Assembly (NCBI RefSeq): GCF_001638985.1
Contig: NW_017265189.1
Span: 186,001 to 250,000, forward strand
DNA from: Phycomyces blakesleeanus NRRL 1555(-)
Lineage: Eukaryota; Mucoromycota; Mucoromycetes; Mucorales; Phycomycetaceae
Reading direction: 5' to 3'
DNA: 64,000 nt
In this document: one piece after another, positions 46,200-57,249 of the stretch
How the letters are laid out: each line of letters starts with the position of its first letter
How positions within the stretch are numbered: the stretch's first letter is position 1
The notes under the pieces: generated by a model
What the model saw: the letters and a program-made list of their open reading frames with translations, nothing else
Told to the model about the DNA's origin: nothing
Databases searched by the model: none
Position numbers and translations under genes: made by a program

Positions 46200-47575
46200 A
46201 ATGCATCTTATATAGCAGAACATGAGGCTATCCCTAAGACTTCTTTTTGTATGGTACCAGATTCTATATTAGAACTGAAAACTGCTGAAGGTTCCCAAAC
46301 TTATCAATGACAGTATCCTTTGCCATATGCACTTAGACCTGTCATTGATGAAGCCGTAAACAACTGGCTGGACGAAGGCACTATCATAAGAGCACCAATA
46401 AATACAGTCTGGAACAATCCAATGACCCTGGCGGATAAAAAAGATGCACACGGCAACAAAACAGGAAAAATACCCTGTCTGAATCCACGTCACATAAACA
46501 AGCTCTTGCCTGACAACAAATTCCCTCTGCCCCTGATAAGGGATATCTTTGACACCATAACCAGTGCAACAATATTCTCAACACTAGACTTGAAAAGTGC
46601 ATTTCACCGTTTCATGATTTCAGAACGAGATCAACATAAGACAACATTCACTCATAATAATATGCAATACATATTCTAAGGGTGCCCTTTCAGACTTAAG
46701 CCACTCTTGTCTAAGTTTCAAAGAGTTATGTCACTCATCTTCAAGGATATGCCATTTATCCAAACATTTGTAGACGATATCGTAGTCTTCTCCCAAACCT
46801 TAGAAGAACACACAAAACATGTATGCCAAGCTATACAAACACTAACCAAAGTGAACCTCATCTTAAATCCACAAAAATGTCATTTTGCACAAAAATCTGT
46901 ATATCTGCTAGGATTCTCTATTGATGAAAACGGGAGTAAAATTGACAAAAAAAAATTACGACCATTATGACATGTCCTACACCTAAAATAGGTCGCGACA
47001 TACAAAGCTTTCTAGGTGTAATAAACTACTTCAGAGACTACATACCTATTGTAGCTCACACAACAGCATCACTAGATGCTTTACAATCAGCAAATAACAT
47101 AGAACACATATGGAATGATAAACATCAACGCTGCTTCGAACAATTAAAAGCTATCATTCAAAGTAATCCTGTACTTCAACATCTGGACTTAACTCAACCA
47201 TTCCTGGTAGTGACTGACGCCTCCAACCTTGGAATCGGCACCGTGCTATATCAAATAATCAATGAACACAAACATTATATTGGGTTTATGGCTAGGTCTT
47301 TGTTCAAATCTGAACGCAATTACTCCACTACAAAAAGAGACTACTTGCCGTAGTCTTTGCATTGAAGAAGTTTCACAAGTTCTTGTGGGGCAACCATTAC
47401 ACCTTGTACACGGATCATAAAGTCTTGACATACATACACACACAGAAAATTGCTAACCCTATGATGATACAATGGCTCGATACCATCTTGGATTACAGCT
47501 TCGATGTACTTCACATACCAGGTGTATTAAACAAATTGCCTGATTCACTTTCACGTCTTTTCTCCATAGAAAACA
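46200..47575 (+). pseudogene. reverse transcriptase and RNase H region of pol
   Basis: RT blocks are visible in order: LNPRHINKLLPDNKFPLPLI, IFSTLDLKSAFHRFMI, then TAA after MQYIF, FQRVMSLIFKD, and FVDDIVVFS (the catalytic F/YVDD box). A slip in an A-run near 46.95 kb precedes IGRDIQSFLGVINYFRDYIP. RNase H has FLVVTDASNLGIGTVL, a frame break at about 47.35 kb, then YTDHKVLTYI and FDVLHIPGVLNKLPDSLSRL. Domain order and motifs are typical of Ty3/gypsy Pol. At least three lesions inactivate it. Confidence 0.8.
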
Positions 47576-47577
47576 CG

Positions 47578-47593
47578 CTGGAGGGGGGTAATG
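47578..47593 (+). promoter_or_regulatory. candidate central polypurine tract
   Basis: CTGGAGGGGGGTAATG is identical over 16 bp to 49631-49646, the polypurine tract plus LTR start at the 3' LTR. It lies between the RNase H and integrase coding regions. Confidence 0.5.
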
Positions 47594-49605
47594 CAGCAAA
47601 TAAGCCATCAAAAGAGCACAAAGAGCTCATACAAAACCCCAAGTTCAAACACATAGCATATGAAACAAAAAATAAAAACGAAAAAATATTCAAAGTACAG
47701 ATACAAAAAGTATCGTTAGACTATATGATACCACCTGAAGAAGAAAGAAAAAAGATCATACAAGATGCACATCTCTTCAGACATTTTGGTGCAGAATATA
47801 TAGTCGAACTCACCCATAAAAATGGGATGCATTGGACCAACATAATAAATGATGGACTAGAGTGTGTAAAAGAATGTACTGCATGCCAAAAGTAGAATAT
47901 AATGAGAAAAGAGTATAATCCACTCAGACCTATACATGCATACATACCAGGAGACCATTGGGCTATTGACTTAGCAGGACCATTAATGCCTACTGATAAC
48001 AGTAATGTTATTATATTTTTAGAAAAGAAAGAAAAACAAAGTGCAGATAAGAAGTACAGTGAGACTTTGTTTATTGATGAAAAGAGAGATGATCTTCTAT
48101 TGCTATTTGCTATGTGAGTTTATATAGACATTGCATGTGTATTTAGGATAATGATATGAGTATATCATGTGATGTCTGTTTTCTTATATCATAGATAATA
48201 TATTGTTAAGTTATTACCCACGCTCTTGTTTGAGTGATTAGTGATGTTGGCTAAGGTGTGTGACCTTGTTATCAATATATTCTTTATTTAATGATAGTGT
48301 AAGAAATAATGTATAATTGATACTGGTCGCTTATTCAATATGTCTTTGTCTTATTGTCTGTGCGCTCTATTTGAATCTATGATTATGTTGGATACAACAA
48401 ATGTGCATCTCTTCGTCATGGTCAACGTCTGCACTCGATTCTGCCTACTAAGAGCTATCCCAAACAAACAATTGGATACCATCATAAAAACTCTGGTACA
48501 AATATTCGGAGACTTTGGTTTTCCCAGAATCATTCAATATGACAATGGTACAGAATTCAAGAATGAGTTAATGGCGAAGCTCACAGAAAACTCAGGAATA
48601 GATCATAGGCTAGTAACGCCATATCATTCTAGAGCAAACGACGTAGCAGAAAGATGGGTACAAACATCTATCCAAGTCATCAGAAAAGTAGTCAAAGGAA
48701 CTGGAAAAGATTGGGATCATTATCTACCAGCATCACAATTTGCGATCAACAACAAAATATCAAAAAGGCTAAACACAGCACCTTTCTCACTCATGTTCAC
48801 AAGAAATATAAACGCCTTCAAGGATTACCGCAAGCCTGGAACAAGACCAGCAAGTCCAATGACACATGATGAATTGTTACAACGAATCGACCACATGGCG
48901 GAAGTAGTATTCCCCGCAATAAAAGAATGAGCAGAACTCATCACAAAAACGCAAAAAGAAAAGTTTGACAAAACACACACAATGGCAAAAATAAATAACG
49001 GCAGTTACATGATGATAAGACTACCAACAAGAAGTAGCAAGCTAGCACCCGCCTACCAAGGTCCATACACAGTCATAAGACAAACCCAAGGAGGATCTTA
49101 TGTACTTCAGGACGAAACCAGGGCTTTAATGCCTAGAGACTATCCACCATCAGATCTGAAACTCATATCAGTTGATGGAACCGCACTCGCTGATGAACTT
49201 GTCAAAGTACAAGCTATCATCAATTACAGAGGCAAAATAGGAAGACGAGAATACCTTGTATGATGGAAAGGACAAGGCCCAGAAGAAGACGAATGGCTCA
49301 TGCCAGATAAATTCACAGGCTTAAAAACAATCCAAGATTACTGGACACGACGAGAAAAACAAGAACTATCAACAACAGACAAAATTGTACTGATGGCTCC
49401 CAAAAGAGGACGACCACCTAAAAAGGTATCCAATAACGAAGCAGCCAACGGCGCTCCCAAACGCAGAGGCCGACCACCTAAACAACCCAAATGGGTAGGT
49501 TGTCCACCAAAAAATACACAGCCAATCACTCCAGTCATGCAAAAGCGTAAGGCACCCAGCAGACCTGCAAATACAATGCAGCGTAACAAACGTACTTGCA
49601 TCTAA
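47594..49605 (+). pseudogene. integrase with chromodomain-like segment and AT-hooks
   Basis: The zinc-binding HHCC part reads AHLFRHFGAEYIVELTHKNG ... CVKECTACQK. The catalytic core starts DHWAIDLAGPLM (first D) and is interrupted at about 48006-48399 by an LTR-like insertion. It resumes NVHLFVMVNVCTRF, IIQYDNGTEF (second D) and YHSRANDVAERWVQ (E). After a TGA at 48928, the C-terminal domain has LAPAYQGPYTVI. A chromodomain-like VQAIINYRGKIGRREYLV, stop (TGA for W), KGQGPEEDEWL follows, and then two GRPPK AT-hook-like repeats. Chromodomains in this place define fungal chromoviruses. It is broken by the insertion and stops. Confidence 0.75.
48006..48399 (-). mobile_element. probable solo LTR inserted in the integrase
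   Basis: On the minus strand the insert begins TGTTGTATCCAACATAATC and ends TAATAACA. It contains TATATAAACTC and CAATAAACAAAGTCTCACTG, the last resembling the polyadenylation region of the host element's own LTR. The host codons for N-V (AATGT) occur on both sides (48004-48008 and 48400-48404), consistent with a 5-bp duplication overlapping the LTR end. Exact borders are ambiguous by two or three bases. Confidence 0.55.
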
Positions 49606-49630
49606 ATACTATTGTCTGACTATCGTCAAT

Positions 49631-49644
49631 CTGGAGGGGGGTAA
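49631..49644 (+). promoter_or_regulatory. 3' polypurine tract
   Basis: CTGGAGGGGGGTAA directly precedes the TGTT start of the 3' LTR at 49645, the expected place for plus-strand priming. Confidence 0.75.
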
Positions 49645-49672
49645 TGTTATATTTGACAGTCATATAAATTTT
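49645..49672 (+). repeat. 3' LTR, first part
   Basis: Starts TGTTATATTTGACAG and is interrupted after ATAAATTTT by the nested MULE. It continues at 54217. Confidence 0.9.
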
Positions 49673-49681
49673 CGTAAATCT

Positions 49682-49860
49682 TAGGGGACAGGGGGTTTTT
49701 GGATGATGGGGACAGGGTGTTACACAGGCTTATAGTGAGTAGTCCGGCAGATAATTAGAGGCATGACTACTTTTAACTTGTCCGGCAGTCATCCATCGCT
49801 TCTGTGTGTAACATCCTGTTCCCCAAAAAACAGTCACCCCCTGTCCCCATCCAGTATAAT
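49682..49860. repeat. MULE left end foldback, G-rich
   Basis: GGGGACAGGGGG and GGGGACAGGGTGTTACACA are followed about 90 bp later by their complements (TGTGTAACATCCTGTTCCCC, CCCCCTGTCCCC), so the left end alone can fold into a hairpin. A GTCCGGCAG repeat lies in the loop. The G runs could also form a quadruplex. Confidence 0.7.
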
Positions 49861-50706
49861 TACTTGTCTTTATTCACTAAGAAAAATCATGCAAAAGTGG
49901 AAGAACATTTGTCTGTAACTTTTCATTTTCATTTTTATTTATTTTTTAAAAATTCATAACTAGTTCAAAAAAATAGATAGAAATATGAGAGTAAAATGGT
50001 TGGTTTTGTTAATTTTTTCGGCATAAATTGAGTATTTGTTTGTTTTGTAATATTTTTTGAATCACGTTTAAAGAGTGAATTACAAAAGTTCTGTACATTT
50101 CATTTGTGAAAGATTGAACAAAAAAACAATAATTTGAAAATATTAGTAAAAATCACTTACAAATGCTTTATATCAATAGAAGATAGTAAAAAAACGTTTC
50201 AGTAAAAGTTTTAGATCATACTATTATATAGAAAATGTATTTATTAGTAAAAACAATCTATTTCTAATAGTTAAAAACGTGAAAAAAAGTGTATATTTTG
50301 CTTGTTTATTCAACCAAAACATAATCAATTAACTTCAAATTTTGGACATAAAGATGTACATATTCTTTCAGAAACACGGCAAAATATCCAAGCTTTAGCA
50401 TTTGAATTAAGACAGAAATCTATCAAAAGCTATGTGTCGTTTTTGTTTTACATCTTTTACGGTAAAATCCACGTCTGTGATTGGATAAAGATCTTAATCA
50501 GATTGCTTATAAATGCACAGACTTTGTACTCCAAAAAATAAAGGCCAATTATATGGTCTTCCAATTAGTTGGATGCCAATAATATTCGTATCTGAGTTTT
50601 ACATGTAACATTAAAATTAAAGACAGACTGGGTGCAATTGTGTTTGTTAAAAAATTAAAGAAAAAAATAAGAGTAAAGTATATTAAAAGATAGAAAGATA
50701 GATAAG
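49861..50706. other. MULE 3' noncoding region
   Basis: AT-rich, no gene recognised. One open frame (50302-50541) has no recognisable feature. It separates the foldback from the end of the MULE gene. Confidence 0.4.
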
Positions 50707-53700
50707 TTATATATGTGTGAGGTCAATAATATCAGAAGAATTTACAGGGGAATTTGTAAGAGAGTTAGTGATAGTAGTGGAAGGCAAAAAATAAGATTTG
50801 TTCTTTGGGAACTGACCCCAATGATTCCAACTTGTAGAAAAACAGTCAGTGATACTCCCTCTACGGATAGCATCAAAATACAGCGCATTTACCTCAGGCC
50901 AGAACCGATGTACATGAGGCTTAACTTTGATTGTTGTCCAGTGGCACCCATGTACATGGTGCAAGACCATCGGCAATGGCTTTCTTTTGAAAAGCTTCCG
51001 ATCATGGAGGGGAAGGAAAGTTATGGGCAAGACGCTCCGATCGTCTGAGTACACACAAACAGGCTCGTTATAGGTGTCAGCTATTATTTGAGCACAGTCT
51101 GGCGCAGAGAACCACATGGAGGAAGGACAGTAAGGGATGTTTTTACCAATGGCTGGGTCAATGTCAGAGCCAAATGCAATGACCTTTGTTACCTCCGCAA
51201 TATCCATTCCAAAGTTTTGCTCATAGAGCTCACTGTGGGTAGTAATCGTGGCTAACATTTTCTTCTTTACCAAAGGGAACTGATCCTCTCCACCCTCTTT
51301 CAGGCGTGCAAATACACGGAAACCGCACCAACCATCGGACTTGGGGTTAAACGTCAACGAAATGGCGGTTTGGTCGATTAGATCTGGCAGAGCAAAGTCG
51401 TGCACATTTTTCTTCTGTTTTTTTTGGACTGGGAATATCGTACCAGTAGTCATCTGGGAGGTGGTTAGGTCTTTTAATTCCAGAGGAATACTTTTCAGCT
51501 GAGAAGAAACAAAAAACAATGTAAGATTTAGCATTTACTTTCAGTAAAATATTATATCAATTACCTTCTTCGAGAGTCTCTTGCTTTTCTGCGAATTGGG
51601 TTTCTTTTTTGATATTTTGAATGGCTGGAAATAGTAAACATTAGATATTATATTGTAACTTTGTAAAAGTCAATAATACATACTTTTTTTAAGAGGTTTC
51701 TCCTCTAAATGTTCCTTTATTACATCTATAATTCCTTCTTTTAAGATTTTTCTAATTTCACTCTAGATAAACAAGACAGAATATGTATTAGATTGTGTTA
51801 TTGTGTGTATGTTATCTCATTACCTTAATTTGTTTTGGACAAGGAGATGCCTGTGCTTGTGACGGACAAAATCCTTTGGGAGAGCAGTTTTTCTTTTGAC
51901 GTGCTTAGGTCTTCCAGAAGCTTTGTCCTCACTTGACAAAGGAAAGGCAACCTCTGGGTGATCCTTTAAATTATTGGCATTATTTATAAGATCGTTCACC
52001 TTTGCCATCAGGTTACAGATTTGTTGTTCTCCTTCACATCGTCTAAACAACTGCTCAAGTTGTGCAATTGATTTCATCCACGGAACTTGTTTCTCAATTG
52101 CCACAGTACTTATACTTTCCAATTTTTCTACTTCCTTATTATGGAATGGGAGGGCAGAAGAGAGAACCCATCTTTCAGGAATGTCTGCAAGTGTGAGGGC
52201 CCGATTTCGTGGCAGAGTATGGCGGCAAGGGAGACCAAACATAGTCTTTACTCTGCAGTAACAAGCTTCACTAATGATAATCTCTTCAAGAAGTTCAGCG
52301 CGAATCGTGAACAATGCCATTCTGGAAACCGAGTGGACCAATCCATGAAGGCGCTCATCAGTAAGGATTCTTGCATTGGTCACCAACTCCTCGTCCAGTC
52401 TACGATCTTGGTAGTCACCCTCAAATTGCAAGAGATATGAGCATATTTGCTCAAACGAGGAGTTCAAAGACTGGAGAGCCGAGATACTCCTTTTCAGGGC
52501 ATGATGGCCACTCTCAACACACTGTGTTATCACACAGTCAAAGTGCTTTAGCTTATTGGTGAGGTAGCCAGCCCACTTCTCTTTGCAGCTCATCCACTCC
52601 TTCTCAAAGTACTTCTCAAAACTTTTCACTGCACCGTTTTTACCATCTTCAGACAGTCCTTCAGTCTTGAGATCTTCACAAGAAGCCAACGATCTGAAAA
52701 GTTCTCTTTTCTGCATAAACTTGCCAGCATCGTCTCCAAATATCATGCTGTTTATCAAGTTGGTGCACGTATTCCTGTCTTCGCCTGCCTTCATAGTCTT
52801 CTTTGCTATCTTGGCAATGTTATTTATCATGTACCAACCACAGAGAAGCTTTTTGTTCACGGGGAACTCGGAATCAAGGGCATTCATCAATGCCTTGCAC
52901 TTGTCTGTAACAAAGATAGGGCTGTCCTCGATTCCCTCCAACACAATTGATTTCAGCGATCTTGCGAACCAAGCATAGCTTGTCTCTGTCTCATCAGAAA
53001 CCTACGCAAATGCAACAGGAAAGCTCTTCAATCTTTCTTCACCAAGGTTGCTGACACCCTCTACACATACTAAAGGCATCTTCGCGCAGTTTGTCTTGTA
53101 AGTGGCATCCACAATAAGAACCTCAGGAAAACGACGGGCTCTTTTTATCATCGTCTCATTTGTAAAGAAAATGTGCGTGAGGCTTTTTCTCTCATTGAAT
53201 TGATAAAGGACGGAAAATCCCTTTGCTTCCATAGTTCGTATGAGCCCAGTAGCACCATGAATTGATGATTAACCACCACGAGAAGAGTTATACTTCAGGT
53301 TGTTGATATCGCTAATTCTCAGCTTTCTCATTCCCGTGACCTTATCTCTTGTAGCTTTCTGAATATCGCGAGTCTTGGCATGGTTTTCTAGCATTGTCTT
53401 TGCGATAATTGCATCTTCCGAAGTCAGGAGAGACATTCTTCCCTGGTGAGAAGACGCCAAGTTGTTTGGGGTGATGGGGTGGTTATGACAATGTTCATTG
53501 TCACCGCGGACAGGCAAGGGAAGGTATCTCTGACTCTTATTTTTAAAAGAAAATATCAATAGGAAGGGGCATCCAGTGAGGGAAGAGTTAGGGGCCTTCT
53601 TTCTTTTATCCTCGCTGATGTTACGCTTATCACGATAGGCACCAGCCTTTGAACAAGCAAGGTGAAGTGTTAGAAACTTTCCATCCTTAATTTTGATGGT

Positions 53701-53845
53701 AAAGTTGTTAGAAAGAGCGTACTCGTTTACGGCCTCCAAAACGCTTTGTTTGTTGGGATAACCATTCTCTGGGAATGAGAGGGTTGTTTTAACAGAATAT
53801 ATCTTGTCAATGGGGGTACCGAAGTTGGTGTTCGTATTTAATAAA
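50707..53845 (-). pseudogene. MULE transposase: FAR1-like, DDE, SWIM and C-terminal OTU-like domain
   Basis: Read on the minus strand from an unresolved start near 53.84 kb. A FAR1/FLYWCH-like zinc region comes first (LACSKAGAYRDKRNI, LTGCPFLLIFSF, HCHNHPITPNN). After a TAA at about 53.27 kb, the DDE domain has VLIVDATYKTNCAKMPLVCV (first D), FVTDKCKALMNALDSEFP (second D) and CVESGHHALKRS (E). Next is the SWIM motif CYCRVKTMFGLPCRH. A TAG after FPVAFA (about 53.0 kb) interrupts the DDE. Small exons (51.55-51.78 kb) then lead to an OTU-like cysteine protease segment with SDGWCGFRVFA (catalytic C; the usual GDGNC has W for N) and HHVHGCHWTTIKVKPH (catalytic H). Two stops make this copy defective. 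Proteases fused to MULE transposases are known elsewhere (ULP1 in plants). Confidence 0.75.
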
Positions 53846-54040
53846 AGAGCACTGTAGTTATATAAGTATTTTTATTGATTCATGTACGCAATGTATGCAA
53901 TGTATGCAATGTACACAACGTAAAAAAGACATCATATCTCGTTATTTGGAAATATTATTTTTTATTCTTACAACTAAATGTTAATGACTTTAAAAAAGGG
54001 GGTGTTTTTATTTTTCCTGGGAAATTGGAATGATCTAAAG

Positions 54041-54216
54041 ATGGGGACAGGGGTATGCTTATAACTATGGAGCAAGGTGTGCTTATAAAGGATGGGGACG
54101 GGGGGTTCTTCAAGACAGGTTATAGCCGGGCCTCAGACCAGAAGTCACCTTAAATTGTGCGGTGCAGTTACCCCCCGTCCCCATAGCCAAAAACTCCCCG
54201 TCCCCTAAGATCGCTG
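54041..54216. repeat. MULE right end foldback, G/C-rich
   Basis: GATGGGGACAGGGG and GATGGGGACGGGGGG are followed by CCCCCCGTCCCCAT and CTCCCCGTCCCCTAAGATC, giving a local hairpin at the right end in addition to pairing with the left end. A tandem ATGTATGCA-type repeat lies just inside (about 53.88-53.92 kb). Confidence 0.7.
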
Positions 54217-54445
54217 ATAAATTTTTATAAAACAAGTCCTATCAAAAACACAGCATTAATCTCAGGAGCCAATGATAAATACGGACCTGAGAGTAAAGAA
54301 GCCTTATAAAAAGGGCGTAACTGTCATAGTTAGAATACCATCTTAACCGATACCAACTTTATCTTTTTCTCTTTCAATAAAACCACTATACAAAGTCTCA
54401 CTTTATTTCTTCGTCTCTTCTCTAAAATTAAACCCAAATATAACA
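54217..54445 (+). repeat. 3' LTR, second part
   Basis: Resumes the LTR after the repeated ATAAATTTT and ends AAATATAACA; the GTTTC target duplication follows. Confidence 0.9.
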
Positions 54446-54567
54446 GTTTCAATCCACAATACGTTCCTAGCTGATAACAATAAATCTAAGGTATCAATAC
54501 ATTAACCTACTGAAGATGTTCTTGGTTAAGCTTATATTTTGATATAAGTTTTTATCAACAGAATTCA

Positions 54568-56734
54568 GTATGAACAATCAAAACAACAGCTCTTCTTCTA
54601 CAAACAATGAATACATTCAGCAAATGATTGACATCAGCACTGCTATGCACCGCAGCAACTAAGTAATTATGGCGAAAAGTATGGGAGCTCGACCATTAAC
54701 ACCCTCAAGGTCTATACCGCTAAGCAGGAGGAATGGAAAGTAAGTATCAAACGTTCGTTGTACATTATTAGAAGATATTTGTTTAAATGATCGAGACTAA
54801 CAGACTATAAACTAGAACTGGTTCATAGAGAAAAAAATTCAGGATGGATACACTGTATCGGACGAAAAACTCAGTTTCTTCTTGATGGAGTATGTGTCCA
54901 ATCGCGGCAACAAATGTCGCAAGAATGATGATGATACATCTGTTCCTTTAGGACTTGAGTCAGTCAAAGGTTACGTGAAGGCTATAGCCGACATTTGCAA
55001 TACACAAAAGGCACTCGGATGGAACAATAATGGCTTAGCAAGAGGGCCATTAGTCAAAGCTTTTATGGATACATTGGAGAAAGAGAAAGTAAAACATAAA
55101 AGAACAAACTTTGAAGATTGAGACAAAAACACCTTGAAAGATGGATATTCTAAAGAAGAATTAAAGAAAGTGAGCAGCTTTTTTTTCACCAACAAAAGCA
55201 ATTCTCGTGGTTTGAAAAACATACTTTGCTTTCTTATAAGCCATGCGATGTTATGCCGTAGTCAAACTGCTCTTGGTATGGAGTTTGCTGATCTCTTTTC
55301 TCTGGAAGTGTAAAATCAAGGACTAACCCAGTGTATTGCTTTGGTGGCTACTATATCGCATGGAAAAACAAATCAGCATGGCAAGATTGAGTACGGTTCG
55401 CCATTGAGACATCATGCTGTTGAAGTTTGCTCCGTTGGTGCACTAGCCATAGATTTATTCTCTCGCTTTCATTTCGAAAACGAAGAATTCCCGAACTTTG
55501 AGAAGAGAGAGAACTGGTACAAGACCGTAGTATTCAAAGGCGATGATCCATTCAAGACAATTCGGTACAAAGCACAGCATTCCACATATGTTGAAGTCTT
55601 CAAGAAATTAGGCATTCATACTTCAAAGGTAACTCATGCCAACAGAAAAAGTGCCTTGAATATGATTGCCCAAGAAAACATTTCTGGCGACCAGCAAAGA
55701 ATGGTCGGGCGTTGAGGTACTGACAGAATGGTTGGTTGCTATGTATCAAGTCTTCCGGTAGAAGCAATGAAGAGACTTGCAGGGTTCAATGCCCAGCAGA
55801 ATTCAAACTATTTTTTACCCCGGGCAGTAGTAAAAACTTCTGCAGCTCTCCAACAATTGGTTTTCAAGGATATTGAGATGTGGAAAGAGCTCTTTAACAG
55901 CAATACAGAAATACAAGAGGACATTGCTGGGCCCAACTTTCTTAACCTGCTGGCAAACCTACGCACAGTGTTTCTCCAGGTAATTTGTTAAAACAAAAAT
56001 ATAAAGCCCAAAAACTCATTCACATTTTTATTCTTATTCCCAGGATTCTGTTGTTTTGAAGGATGTACCCACGGTATTATCTTTGGAATTGTGAGATTTT
56101 CGATACGGATTTGTACAAAGATTTTGAAGTAGAGGTGCTTGGATCGATTGAGCAAGAAGAAGAAGCATTTTTGTCAAACCGTAGAATGCAAATGCAAATG
56201 CCCGAGCTGGTCTCAACTATACAAGCAGGATTTGAGGCTATGACCGCTGCTATGATGTCCTCCAGAGCTGCAAATGCACCAGATATCCGTAAACTCCAAG
56301 ACAAGATGTCCGAATTTCTTGCAATGGGTAGCAACCTTTTCTCCTCCAACTCAACTACCGCAACCACCGCAGCCACCTCTTCAGCTCTCCTTTCTACAAT
56401 AACAACAGCAGCACACATCCAGCTAGGTTCAACTGATCAACAATTCTATAAGATGAATAGAACGTTGGTAAGGGTAACAGACGTATGGCGAGAGTACTCT
56501 GTTGGAATCGGAGGAAACCTATCGGTAAGATCGATGGAGCAAATGTACGGGACTGTTTGGAGGAAAGAGAAAAAGGATTGCCACTTCTTTAGCAGAAGAA
56601 AGGAGCTCTACATGGCAATTCAAAGAAAGGCTGAAGAAGAGAGAACGTGTTGTGAGGAAGCTGCAAGAAGGCTAGAAGAGTGGAGAGGTCAACTAAAGAC
56701 GTCTTTAGATAAATTTAGAATACATTTAAAATAA
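54568..56734 (+). pseudogene. Crypton tyrosine recombinase with GCR1_C-like domain
   Basis: A first exon (about 54568-54738, ending KQEEWK at a GTAAGTATC donor) is followed by NWFIEKKIQDGYTVSDEKLS, LESVKGYVKAIADICNTQKA and a tyrosine recombinase domain. The latter has LRHHAVEVCSVGALAIDLFS and VTHANRKSALNMI (H-x-x-R), then RMVGCYVSSLPVEAMKRLAG with the likely nucleophile Y. After an intron at 55980-56043 a coiled segment leads to VTDVWREYSVGIGGNLSVRS, then WRKEKKDCHFFSRRKELYMA, like the GCR1_C DNA-binding domain carried by fungal Cryptons. In-frame stops occur at NFED-TGA, SLEV-TAA and MVGR-TGA-GTDRM (the last in place of W), and there is an apparent frame change near 56.07 kb, so it is probably dead. 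Crypton mobility by recombinase is family knowledge. It starts right beside the LTR element. Confidence 0.75.
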
Positions 56735-57249
56735 ACAAAAAAATCTAATCTTTACATTAAAGAAAAAATTCATATAAGCACTTCTATTTTATACCGTATT
56801 TTCTAAAGCTATTTAATGGCCTATGTATTTCAATAAAGTCAATCTATTGCACTGCTCTCAACACTCTGATTTTCTATGCAAAAAGATAAAAACCTATCAA
56901 AAATGGTATAAAAATCGCTCTCAAAAATACACAAAACTCAATTTTTTTCCAATTTAAGTATTTCTCCCCCATTCTTAATCCCGCAAAAATCATGAAGTCT
57001 GAAACCCAGATAGGCTGTAAACTTCCAGAAATACCCACTCATGCTATTTCTTTAAAAAAGAGTGACTGCCAGTTTTTTGTGGGAACTAAAGGCACATACT
57101 GTATCTAGATTTAAAGTAAAAACTGTATTTTCGCTCTATATTTTGTGAAAATATTCAATGCGTGTGTGTGTGCATATTTGTTTTCGAGACGCGAATTGCT
57201 ATAATTATTATTATTTCTTGGTTTGAACTTATTTCATTTCACATTGCAC
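56735..57249. other. intergenic region upstream of ALG13
   Basis: AT-rich, no gene seen; presumably contains the ALG13 promoter and the Crypton 3' end. A TGTGTGTGTG tract lies near 57165. Confidence 0.4.

Larger units (their letters stand above)
49673..54216. mobile_element. complete Mutator-like element (MULE) nested in the 3' LTR
   Basis: Exact 9-bp target duplications ATAAATTTT (49664-49672 and 54217-54225) flank a 4,544-bp insert. Inverted ends share ATCTTAGGGGAC and G-rich blocks (GGGGACRGGG, about 50 bp in all, imperfect), preceded by a few poorly matched terminal bases. A 9-bp duplication is the hallmark of the Mutator superfamily, and the only gene inside encodes a MULE transposase. 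Each end also carries its own local foldback of GGGGACAGGG/CCCCTGTCCCC units. Since it sits inside an LTR of the chromovirus, it inserted later. Confidence 0.9.
44012..54445 (+). mobile_element. Ty3/gypsy chromovirus-type LTR retrotransposon
   Basis: LTRs start TGTT and end AACA. The 5' LTR is 44012-44259 (248 bp). The 3' LTR, after removing the nested MULE and one copy of its target duplication, is also 248 bp. The 5-bp target duplication GTTTC flanks both sides (44007-44011 and 54446-54450). Internal order is gag, protease, RT, RNase H, integrase, chromodomain-like segment and AT-hooks, the Ty3/gypsy chromovirus order. The coding region has several stops and frameshifts and a solo-LTR-like insertion in the integrase, so it cannot be autonomous now. 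Confidence 0.9.

Noticed and set aside
51974..52978. Plus-strand frames of 95-131 codons across the MULE transposase
   Set aside because: Antisense of the DDE/SWIM coding region, with no independent motif.
53880..53925. Short tandem repeat near 53.9 kb as a possible CRISPR-like array
   Set aside because: Units of about 9 bp without spacers; a simple repeat in a eukaryotic genome.
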